From contig JAUVKD010000027.1 of the NCBI GenBank assembly GCA_030596385.1, positions 1 through 7,888 of the forward strand: 7,888 nucleotides of DNA, given 5' to 3'. Below the pieces are notes generated by a model that had not been told where the DNA came from, ran no database searches, and worked only from the letters and a program-made list of their open reading frames with translations. Below, piece after piece: positions 1 to 5,526 of this stretch (the first letter of the stretch is position 1; each line of letters begins with the position of its first letter). Position numbers and translations under genes: made by a program. The DNA comes from Methanosarcinaceae archaeon. GTDB taxonomy: Archaea; Halobacteriota; Methanosarcinia; Methanosarcinales; Methanosarcinaceae.

Positions 1-76
1 ATATTTTTAGCAAATATATAGTCTTTCTTATCTATTAATTCTTTCCGTAGCATCCTTACAAAAAAACATGCCCCAA

Positions 77-229
77 ATCCGTGTAAATCAGTGTCTAAAA
101 ACACACCCAATTTTCACCAGCCCCACGCTCTGCACACAACCATACAGAAACATGACGATGTTGCAGAACACGGATTGGACGGATGACACTGATCTGCACG
201 GATCTGAACTAAAAATCCGTGTAAATCCG
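77..229. repeat. Degenerate repeat cluster of the CACGGATT type
   Basis: The arm at 77-95 reads ATCCGTGTAAATCAGTGTC. Complementary-type units follow at 169-190, and a short perfect hairpin is formed by CACGGAT (197-203) and ATCCGTG (215-221). This belongs to the same family as the repeats at 5274-5336 and 7257-7563, but the units are more diverged and less orderly. Confidence 0.6.
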
Positions 230-248
230 GTAGGAATTCGCTCAAAAT

Positions 249-310
249 AACCGCAGATGAACGCAGATTTCGCATGCAGTATCCGCGTTTATCTGCGTTC
301 ATCTGCGGTT
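249..310. repeat. Perfect 20-base inverted repeat
   Basis: The arm at 249-268 is the exact reverse complement of the arm at 291-310, with a 22-base loop. Each arm holds two units of the CGCAGATGAA type. The stem has about half G+C and would form a strong hairpin in DNA or RNA. No run of T follows, so it does not look like a terminator. It is the most exact hairpin of the repeat family in this window. Confidence 0.85.
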
Positions 311-314
311 TAAA

Positions 315-353
315 AATTACATAATTTATATATTTTAACAGTCACGGCAGAGC
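315..353 (+). repeat. 39-base direct repeat, copy 1 (TATA-containing)
   Basis: This copy matches 694-732 at 33 of 39 positions by hand alignment. Both copies start AATTACATAA, pass through a TATA-like stretch (TTTATATATTTT here) and end in a G+C-richer tail ending AGC. The TATA-like core could act as an archaeal promoter element, but no gene starts at the proper distance. Confidence 0.65.
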
Positions 354-434
354 CTCCAACCACACAACATGCACAAACCACATCACCACGGCGGCGCAAG
401 CATTTGCACAAACATCTAGCCACTATGGAATATG

Positions 435-493
435 GACAGGATTAACAGGATTGACAGGATACGAATATTGCAATCAATCCTGTAAATCCTGTC
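435..493. repeat. Inverted repeat of ACAGGATT units
   Basis: The left arm from 435 consists of about three 9-base units (ACAGGATTA, ACAGGATTG, ACAGGAT). The right arm at 475-493 is the reverse complement of 435-453 with one mismatch. The same unit recurs at 7062-7120, about 6.6 kb away, so it is a dispersed subfamily. Confidence 0.8.
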
Positions 494-546
494 AAAAATA
501 TTGTTCCAAGGCATTAATTTCGAGCGACAGACGCAGATTCAACCAT

Positions 547-603
547 AAATCAGCGTTAATCAGCGTCTAAAAAATGTGTAAAGACGCAGATTAACGCTGA
601 TTT
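547..603. repeat. Inverted repeat of ACGCAGATTA units
   Basis: The arm at 547-567 pairs with 583-603, with one mismatch in 21 bases and a 15-base A-rich loop. The units are about 10 bases long and resemble those at 249-310 and 7666-7740. Additional unit-like sequence follows to about 612. Confidence 0.8.
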
Positions 604-693
604 ACGCAGATTCCATTTTGCGAGGGGCTTGATTTGTCTGCCCGCAATTACTCTCCTCAAAAACCGCACATGATCATATCTCTGTGGCACTAT

Positions 694-732
694 AATTACA
701 TAAATTATATATTTCAACAGCCATAGCGGAGC
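694..732 (+). repeat. 39-base direct repeat, copy 2 (TATA-containing)
   Basis: Partner of 315-353. The AT-rich first 26 positions differ at only two bases, while the G+C-richer last 13 carry the other four differences. It lies about 140 bases before the first small gene, too far for its TATA-like core to drive that gene leaderlessly. Confidence 0.65.
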
Positions 733-874
733 TTTCTTCTGCTCTCCGGACCCGATCTGCCAGATGTCCTACCTCAGTCACAAAATATTTATGTAAATAA
801 AACATAATTACGCCACATAATTTGTAAAAGAATTGCATATCAGGATCAATGGCATTATCTATCGGGGTGATAGA

Positions 875-1024
875 ATGGAGTATGTGAACAAAAAGTGTCC
901 GATCTGTGGAAAAGAGTTCATGGTAGTGGCAAGCGCTGCTGAGAAGGAGCTGGGATGCACGATCAGGTGTTTGGGTAAAATACAGGAGATTGGTAAAGGT
1001 GGCCTGGCAATTGAAAACTGTTGA
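875..1024 (+). CDS. Small zinc-ribbon-like protein
   Basis: This is a 49-residue reading frame of unknown function. I chose the ATG at 875 because GGGGTGAT at 864-871 is a good archaeal ribosome binding site three bases upstream. The frame is open further upstream to 833, but that start has no such site. A CPIC knuckle (Cys8, Cys11) is followed by GCTIRC (Cys28, Cys32), giving a CxxC-x16-CxxxC pattern. The last residue is also Cys. The pattern would suit one bound zinc or iron, with nucleic-acid or protein binding as the usual role of such ribbons, but nothing shows which. It precedes the sugar genes by 33 bases and shares the frame of the epimerase fragment, from which a TGA separates it. 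It could be a complete small protein or a remnant of a longer one. Confidence 0.5.
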   Translation: MEYVNKKCPICGKEFMVVASAAEKELGCTIRCLGKIQEIGKGGLAIENC

Positions 1025-1057
1025 GTAATTGACAGTTTAAGTTCAGAGAAAAATAAT

Positions 1058-1273
1058 GTGGGGGTCATTCAATTAAAAACAACGATCATTCCTGGCACCC
1101 GCCCCGAGATCATCAAGATGAGCCCTGTGATCTGTGAGTGTGAGAGGCGGGGGCTGGATCATTACATCCTCCACACAGGCCAGCATTATTCTTTTGAGAT
1201 GGACCGCGTGTTCTTTGATGAACTCAACATGCCGGCGGCGCGGTACAATCTGGATGTTGGTTCAGGCATTTAA
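1058..1273 (+). pseudogene. wecB: 5' fragment of UDP-N-acetylglucosamine 2-epimerase
   Basis: The 71 residues match the N-terminus of non-hydrolysing UDP-GlcNAc 2-epimerases, which interconvert UDP-GlcNAc and UDP-ManNAc (WecB) or the 2,3-diacetamido uronic acid forms (WbpI). Visible family motifs are GTRPEIIKMSPV near residues 13-24, HTGQHYSFEMD near 39-49 and YNLDVGSG near 63-70. The family is normally about 360-390 residues, so roughly four fifths is missing, including the catalytic centre. The frame ends in TAA just after GSG, where intact homologues usually continue with THGEQT. The start is a GTG without a clear ribosome binding site. The fragment has about 54% G+C by hand count over 1081-1260, against about 36% in 1501-1680 of the next gene, so the 3' break is also a composition break. 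No enzyme activity is expected. Confidence 0.85.
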
Positions 1274-1296
1274 TAATTCTAACGACGAGGAAAGAT

Positions 1297-1965
1297 ATGA
1301 ATACGAAATCCGTCAAGATGCACAAATCATCTAAAATATATGGCAATTCCAGGGTTTCCGATGGAACTATAATTCTGGAAAATGTAGTTCTGGGTTATCC
1401 GGAACATGCGATATTAATTGATATCATGAGACAAAATAAGGATATCGAAGATTACGATTTTTCTGGATGTACCATTGGTTCCAATTCAATTATACGACCT
1501 GGTTCTACAATATTCAGTAATGTAAAAACCGGTGATAATTTCAAGACCGGGCACAATGTTTTGATACGTGAAAAAACAATTATTGGAGATAATGTTCTTG
1601 TCGGGTCTAACGTCATTATAGATGGCAATGTGACGATTGGAAATAATGTCAGCATACAGGGTAATGTATACATTCCAACAGATGTCATCATCGAAGATAA
1701 CGTGTTCATTGGACCTTGTGCCGTACTCGCTAATGACAAATATCCCATACGCAAAGAATATAATCCAATGGGGCCGATCCTGCGGAAAGGTGCATCTATT
1801 GGTGCAAACGCCACAATCCTACCGGGAGTTGAGATCGGGGAAGGTGCTATAGTCGCAGCGGGAGCGCTCGTTACCCACAATGTGCCGCCATGGAAACTTG
1901 CAATTGGATTTCCTGCTAAAGTAAAAGATCTGCCGGACGATTTGAAACAATTAAATAGTATATAA
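1297..1965 (+). CDS. Left-handed beta-helix N-acetyltransferase (WbpD-like)
   Basis: The 222-residue protein is built of hexapeptide repeats of the [LIV]-G-x-x form, about residues 59-140 and again 166-192 (for example [42 protein letters not shown]). These fold into the trimeric left-handed beta helix of acetyl-CoA-dependent acyltransferases. [10 protein letters not shown] (83-92), with His86, and the NDKYP segment (146-150) are typical of the sugar N-acetyltransferase branch. In context it likely acetylates the 3-amino group of UDP-2-acetamido-3-amino-2,3-dideoxy-glucuronic acid in the cytoplasm, the WbpD step. The ATG at 1297 has GAGG at 1287-1290 with a six-base gap. Only 31 bases separate it from the aminotransferase gene, so the two are probably co-transcribed. 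The substrate is inferred from neighbours. Other sugar acyl acceptors are possible. Confidence 0.88.
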   Translation: MNTKSVKMHKSSKIYGNSRVSDGTIILENVVLGYPEHAILIDIMRQNKDIEDYDFSGCTIGSNSIIRPGSTIFSNVKTGDNFKTGHNVLIREKTIIGDNVLVGSNVIIDGNVTIGNNVSIQGNVYIPTDVIIEDNVFIGPCAVLANDKYPIRKEYNPMGPILRKGASIGANATILPGVEIGEGAIVAAGALVTHNVPPWKLAIGFPAKVKDLPDDLKQLNSI

Positions 1966-1996
1966 TTAAATTGTAAATAATCATGTGGGGTAAAAA

Positions 1997-3082
1997 ATGA
2001 TTCCAATTGCAAAACCATTACTTGATGAGAAGGAAATCGAAGCTGTATCAAACGTTTTACGCTCAGGCATGATTGCCGAGGGTGCACGTGTTGCAGAATT
2101 TGAAGAAAAGTTCGCTGATTACATAGGTGTAGAACATGCTGTGGCCGTAAATTCCGGTACAGCTGCACTTCATGCATCATTGCTGGCACACAGCATTGGT
2201 GTCGGTGACGAGGTGATCACAACATCTTTTAGTTTTATTGCAACTGCAAATTCGATATTGTTCACCGGTGCAAAACCCGTGTTTGCAGATGTTGAGTATG
2301 ACACATTTAATGTTGACACCGATTGTATTATCGATAAAATTACACCTGACACAAAAGCATTGATGCCGGTACACCTGTACGGGCACCCTGCGGAAATGAA
2401 AGCAATTATGGAAATTGCAGAGGATCATGATCTCATCGTGATCGAGGATGCATGTCAGGCTCATGGGGCAACTTATGGCGGTAAAAAGGTTGGATCATTT
2501 GGGACCGGATCTTTTAGTTTTTATCCCACAAAGAATATGACCACCAGTGAAGGTGGCATGATTACAACTGATGATAAAGCGGTTGCTGAGCGTGCACGGA
2601 TGATTCGCTCGCATGGTTCAAAACAGCGTTATCTTCATGAGATTGTTGGGTACAATCTGCGCATGACTGATATTTCAGCTGCTATCGGGCTTGTGCAGCT
2701 TGGTAAACTTGATGATTTTACTTCTATGCGCAAGGAGAATGCTAAGGTTTTATCTGATGCTCTTGGAGGTCTTGATGGTATCACTGTTCCTGTTGTAAGA
2801 GATGGATGCAACCATGTTTTCCACCAGTACACAATAAGAGCGGAAAAACGTGATGATTTGGCGGCAATGTTAAATCAAAGTGGTATAGGGACAGGAACGT
2901 ATTACCCGATACCGATCCACAAGCAGCCAGTATATACGGATCTAGGTTATAACGATAATTTGCCTGAATGTGATAAGGCGGCAGGGGAAGCACTTTCCCT
3001 TCCTGTGCATCCGGGTGTTTCAAAGGATGAGTTAAAGACGATCATTGAAAGTATTAAAGATTGGGTGGTAGAAAATGATTAA
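1997..3082 (+). CDS. DegT/DnrJ/EryC1-family sugar aminotransferase (WbpE-like)
   Basis: This 361-residue PLP enzyme has the usual length of the DegT/DnrJ/EryC1 family. Motifs in order are VNSGTAALHASLLA (51-64), which binds the cofactor phosphate; ITTSFSFIATANSI (74-87); IEDACQAHGA (149-158), with Asp151 for the pyridine nitrogen; SFYPTKNMTTSEGG (174-187), with Lys179 as the expected Schiff-base lysine; and YYPIPIHKQPVY (302-313) near the substrate site. It should transfer an amino group, normally from glutamate, to a 3-keto nucleotide sugar, as WbpE does. The start has GTGGGG at 1985-1990 with a six-base gap. The 3' end overlaps the oxidoreductase start by eight bases (ATGATTAA), so the two are translationally coupled. 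This fits, because the oxidoreductase makes the keto substrate. Family assignment is firm and substrate is inferred. Confidence 0.93.
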   Translation: MIPIAKPLLDEKEIEAVSNVLRSGMIAEGARVAEFEEKFADYIGVEHAVAVNSGTAALHASLLAHSIGVGDEVITTSFSFIATANSILFTGAKPVFADVEYDTFNVDTDCIIDKITPDTKALMPVHLYGHPAEMKAIMEIAEDHDLIVIEDACQAHGATYGGKKVGSFGTGSFSFYPTKNMTTSEGGMITTDDKAVAERARMIRSHGSKQRYLHEIVGYNLRMTDISAAIGLVQLGKLDDFTSMRKENAKVLSDALGGLDGITVPVVRDGCNHVFHQYTIRAEKRDDLAAMLNQSGIGTGTYYPIPIHKQPVYTDLGYNDNLPECDKAAGEALSLPVHPGVSKDELKTIIESIKDWVVEND

Positions 3083-4007
3083 AGCTGGTGTGATTGGTGC
3101 CGGTGCTATGGGGCAGCACCATGTAAGGATATATCATGAAATGGAAAATGTAGAACTGGTAGGTATTTCGGACGTTTCTGAGACACGGGTAAAGGAATTA
3201 TCAGAACAATACGATACGAACGGTTTTACTGATTATAAAGAGTTACTTGCACAAGGTCTTGATGCGGTGAGTATTGTTGTGCCTACGACCCTGCATATGG
3301 CGGTGGGTCTGGATGTCATTGCTTCAGGCGCAAACCTGCTTGTTGAAAAACCCATTGCAGATACGCTGGAAAATGCTGAAAAGTTAACGAGAGCTGCTGA
3401 AGATGCAGGTGTTAAGTTAATGGTGGGACATATCGAAAGATTCAATCCGGCAGTCACAAAACTTAAGGAGATCATTGATTCCGGATTGTTGGGTAAGATC
3501 GTATCGATCTCAACACGCAGGGTAGGGCCTTATAATCCCAGAATAAGGGATGTAGGTGTGATACTTGATATCGGTGTGCATGATATTGATGTAATATCCT
3601 ACCTGTATGGTAAAAGGGTGAATGAGGTCTACTCCATTGCCGGTGCTGATATACATTCTTTTGAAGACCATGCTGCGATCGTACTTCGTTTCGATCATGA
3701 ATTTTCAGGAATTGTGGAGACGAACTGGCTTACACCCCATAAAGTAAGAAAACTGACTGTTATTGGAATTGATGGTGTGGCATATCTTGATTATATTGAC
3801 CAGACCGTGGAATTACATGACGGAGAATGGATCAGAAAGGCCAAAGTTGAAGAGGCCGAACCTTTAAAAAGGGAACTTGAACATTTTATTGATTCTATAT
3901 CAAATGGATACGAACCAAGGACTTCTGGCGAGGATGGTATTCATGCCCTTAAGGTTGCCATGGCAGCGATTGAATCGTATACTGAAGGTAAAGCTGTGAG
4001 AATTTAA
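3075..4007 (+). CDS. Gfo/Idh/MocA oxidoreductase, probable UDP-sugar 3-dehydrogenase (WbpB-like)
   Basis: The 310-residue protein starts with a Rossmann nucleotide-binding site, GAGAMG (8-13), and an acidic ISD (31-33) at the end of strand 2, which favours NAD over NADP. The EKP signature (91-93) carries the conserved Lys92, HIERFNP (119-125) follows, and DIGVHDID (165-172) carries His169 and Asp172 of the catalytic region. The C-terminal half is the alpha/beta dimerisation domain of the family. The likely reaction is oxidation of the C3 hydroxyl of UDP-GlcNAc or its uronic acid. Euryarchaeal relatives of this type include the UDP-GlcNAc 3-dehydrogenase of Methanococcus maripaludis. It is the last gene of the tight cluster and is followed by a repeat-bearing gap. 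Family certain, substrate inferred from the adjacent aminotransferase and acetyltransferase. Confidence 0.92.
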   Translation: MIKAGVIGAGAMGQHHVRIYHEMENVELVGISDVSETRVKELSEQYDTNGFTDYKELLAQGLDAVSIVVPTTLHMAVGLDVIASGANLLVEKPIADTLENAEKLTRAAEDAGVKLMVGHIERFNPAVTKLKEIIDSGLLGKIVSISTRRVGPYNPRIRDVGVILDIGVHDIDVISYLYGKRVNEVYSIAGADIHSFEDHAAIVLRFDHEFSGIVETNWLTPHKVRKLTVIGIDGVAYLDYIDQTVELHDGEWIRKAKVEEAEPLKRELEHFIDSISNGYEPRTSGEDGIHALKVAMAAIESYTEGKAVRI

Positions 4008-4028
4008 CATTCTATATAGTTAAAAAGC

Positions 4029-4138
4029 GGCACAATACCAAAACCCAGTAATTTTAACAATTATATTAGACACAGATTTGACCTTATGCGAGGGTGTGTT
4101 GCAATTCTCAATCCGTGTCTGAAAAATAACTGGAAAAT
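4029..4138. repeat. Repeat module whose two ends recur around 7159-7757
   Basis: The left part (4029-4070) aligns with 7159-7199 with a single one-base gap and scattered changes. The right end (4122-4138) is identical over 17 bases to 7741-7757. The middle is an imperfect inverted repeat: AGACACAGATTTGA at 4068-4081 faces TCAATCCGTGTCT near 4109-4121. Thus a 110-base module here corresponds to a 599-base expanded version ahead of the dehydrogenase gene. This is read by eye. Confidence 0.7.
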
Positions 4139-4163
4139 GATATTGTGTGATTTCCAATAGATA

Positions 4164-4172
4164 AAATATAAA
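4164..4172 (+). promoter_or_regulatory. TATA box for the YdjM-like gene
   Basis: AAATATAAA is centred 28 bases before the ATG at 4196. That is the spacing expected when archaeal transcription starts at or next to the start codon. No Shine-Dalgarno sequence precedes the ATG, which agrees with a leaderless message. Confidence 0.6.
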
Positions 4173-4195
4173 TGTAACAAACTCAAGTTACATCT

Positions 4196-4780
4196 ATGCC
4201 CTATCCTTTTGCACATTTCATGTTTTTTATGTATTGTTTTTCTACAGTTGCTGTTTATACGACAATACGGTCAAACCTTCACCACAAATTAACTCTCAAA
4301 GACAATTTGCACATTTTACTGCTAATATTTGTTGGTGGGTTCAGTTCACTGCTGCCGGACATTCCGGCAGTTTACAATTATTTTGTAAATGATAATTTGC
4401 AACATACCATGTTCTGGATAATCCCGACACATTCACTGCTGTTTAGTTATTTTGCTTTTATGCTGGCGGTGTTCATCGGATATGCTGTATACCGGGATCT
4501 CGATAAGGCTGCATATCTGGGCGTCTTTGCTGAGGCTGCGTTTCTTTCTCATCTGCTGCTGGATGATATTGCCGAAGGCGCGTTAACGTATCTATATCCG
4601 TTGTATAATGAACCAATCAGTGTGTTTTCGTATATGGATATGGATTACTCGGATATTGGCTTTTCAAATTATATTATAGCGTGTTATGTGTCGATTTTCT
4701 TTGTTATTTGCGTGATGGTTATGTCGATTTTTGCACTGAACAAGCTTGGTTTCGAATTCGAGTATAAATCATTGAAGTGA
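4196..4780 (+). CDS. YdjM-like membrane protein, putative metal-dependent hydrolase
   Basis: The 194-residue protein is strongly hydrophobic, with membrane segments at about 5-24, 38-55, 76-98, 106-122 and 158-181. It carries the spaced polar motifs of the YdjM/DUF457 family of membrane-bound putative metal-dependent hydrolases: His7 in the first segment, SLLPDIP (51-57) with Asp55, PTHSLLF (77-83) with His79, and SHLLLDD (118-124) with His119 and Asp123, followed by LTYLYPL. Usual family members read LLPDID at the first site, so the second Asp is replaced by Pro57 here, and the usual charged residue before THS is also absent. Activity may be lost or altered. The family's substrate is not known. 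It stands alone, with its own TATA box and repeat-containing flanks, so no pathway follows from its neighbours. Family assignment is by motif only. Confidence 0.75.
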   Translation: MPYPFAHFMFFMYCFSTVAVYTTIRSNLHHKLTLKDNLHILLLIFVGGFSSLLPDIPAVYNYFVNDNLQHTMFWIIPTHSLLFSYFAFMLAVFIGYAVYRDLDKAAYLGVFAEAAFLSHLLLDDIAEGALTYLYPLYNEPISVFSYMDMDYSDIGFSNYIIACYVSIFFVICVMVMSIFALNKLGFEFEYKSLK

Positions 4781-4835
4781 ATGAAAAGTGTATGGAGCAG
4801 ATGCAGATTTGACTTTGAATTAGTATTTAAAAATC

Positions 4836-4845
4836 AAATATAAAT
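4836..4845 (+). promoter_or_regulatory. TATA box for the GxxExxY gene
   Basis: AAATATAAAT is centred about 28 bases before the ATG at 4869, the same spacing as for the gene before it. This favours 4869 over the in-frame ATG at 4863, which would be only 22 bases away. Confidence 0.55.
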
Positions 4846-4868
4846 TTTTACAAATATGGTGCATGACT

Positions 4869-5243
4869 ATGGATGATTTAAAATATCACCAGATTACGGA
4901 GAAAATTATTGGTGCATCTTATGATGTTCATAATTTTCTTGGTTCTGGTTTTTTAGAAAAGGTTTATCAGAATTCACTTGCAGTAGAACTGCGTTCACTT
5001 GCCTTTAAGGTTGATGTGGAAAAACCTATTAAAGTAGCATACAAAGGTGAAATTGTTGGCAATTATTTTACCGATATTATGGTAGATGAAAAGGTGATCG
5101 TTGAAGTGAAAGCAATAAAGGATTTGTCTACGATCCATGAAGTTCAGCTTGTTAACTATCTTAAAGCAACGGGAATTGAAGTAGGACTTTTGATCAATTT
5201 TGGAAATTCTGTACAAATTAAACGCCGTGTGCTGGACAAATAA
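4869..5243 (+). CDS. GxxExxY-family protein (PD-(D/E)XK fold)
   Basis: The 124-residue protein carries the name-giving motif as GFLEKVY (27-33), preceded by IIGASYDVHNFLGSG. A likely nuclease-like core follows: Asp69 in YFTDIMV, Glu79 and Lys81 in VIVEVKAI, then HEVQLVNYLKATG (90-102) with Gln93. The end GLLINFG is also typical. The family belongs to the PD-(D/E)XK superfamily, but its role is not established as far as I know. All the expected core residues are present, so it may be active. The start at 4869 is chosen from TATA spacing. An ATG two codons earlier (4863) is also possible. A half-unit of the repeat family lies upstream near 4799-4812, and a full unit starts 30 bases after the stop. 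The family is certain; the function is unknown. Confidence 0.9.
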   Translation: MDDLKYHQITEKIIGASYDVHNFLGSGFLEKVYQNSLAVELRSLAFKVDVEKPIKVAYKGEIVGNYFTDIMVDEKVIVEVKAIKDLSTIHEVQLVNYLKATGIEVGLLINFGNSVQIKRRVLDK

Positions 5244-5273
5244 ATTTGTTGTGATGAAAATCAATACGGGTTG

Positions 5274-5336
5274 AATCAGTGTCTAAGAAAATATAAAATT
5301 TATAAGACACAGATTTACACCGATGAACACGGATTT
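5274..5336. repeat. Solo copy of the CACAGATTTACACCGATG repeat
   Basis: This block runs from AATCAGTGTC through an AT-rich centre to AGACACAGATTTACACCGAT and CACGGATT. It closely matches the junction between copies of the 112-base tandem repeat, for example 7340-7398. GTGTCT at 5279-5284 faces AGACAC at 5305-5310. It begins about 30 bases after the GxxExxY stop codon. Confidence 0.8.
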
Positions 5337-5439
5337 AAGGTTTCATTTCAAAACATCCCAATCAGTTTAAGCCGGAAATCGGGGTGGATTGACATGGACG
5401 ACGAGAATATTCCCCATTCGGTTGAATTGACTCGAACTA

Positions 5440-5456
5440 TATGTTTGTAAAACATA
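5440..5456. promoter_or_regulatory. Candidate operator palindrome before the AlbA_2 gene
   Basis: TATGTTT and AAACATA are perfect 7-base inverted arms around a GTA centre. The site lies 71 bases before the preferred start codon of a gene encoding a winged-helix protein, so self-regulation is conceivable. No second copy is apparent nearby, and AT-rich DNA yields such palindromes by chance. Confidence 0.35.
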
Positions 5457-5491
5457 CATTATGGAAAAGAATCATCGTGACGTAATACCAC

Positions 5492-5500
5492 AATATTTAT
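5492..5500 (+). promoter_or_regulatory. Candidate TATA box for the AlbA_2 gene
   Basis: AATATTTAT is centred 31 bases before the ATG at 5527, compatible with a transcript starting just before that codon. If 5527 is the true start, this site is non-coding. If translation begins at 5461, it lies inside the gene. Confidence 0.4.
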
Positions 5501-5526
5501 CAAAACAAAAGCACGTCATACATAAT

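Larger units (their letters stand above)
1..832. other. Gene-free, repeat-rich intergenic region
   Basis: I see no believable gene in these 832 bases. The two short open frames in 68-302 are made of translated repeat sequence and have no family resemblance. The content is a series of degenerate inverted repeats, listed separately, plus a 39-base direct repeat and AT-rich spacers. The repeat arms share a core resembling CAGATTTAC or CGCAGATTA and recur in most other gaps of the window. A cryptic promoter for the downstream sugar cluster could lie in the AT-rich stretch around 783-808, but no position is clear. Confidence 0.7.

Noticed and set aside
68..302. Short open frames on both strands
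   Set aside because: They translate the CACGGATT and CGCAGATGAA repeats and have no ribosome binding site or recognisable domain.
1134..1334. 66-residue frame across the epimerase break
   Set aside because: It is the shifted frame of the epimerase fragment running into the acetyltransferase start. The true frames of both carry clear family motifs.
1452..2189. 245-residue antisense open frame
   Set aside because: It lies opposite the acetyltransferase and aminotransferase genes. Its regular Pro/Leu/Thr pattern mirrors the hexapeptide repeats, and it has no family motif.
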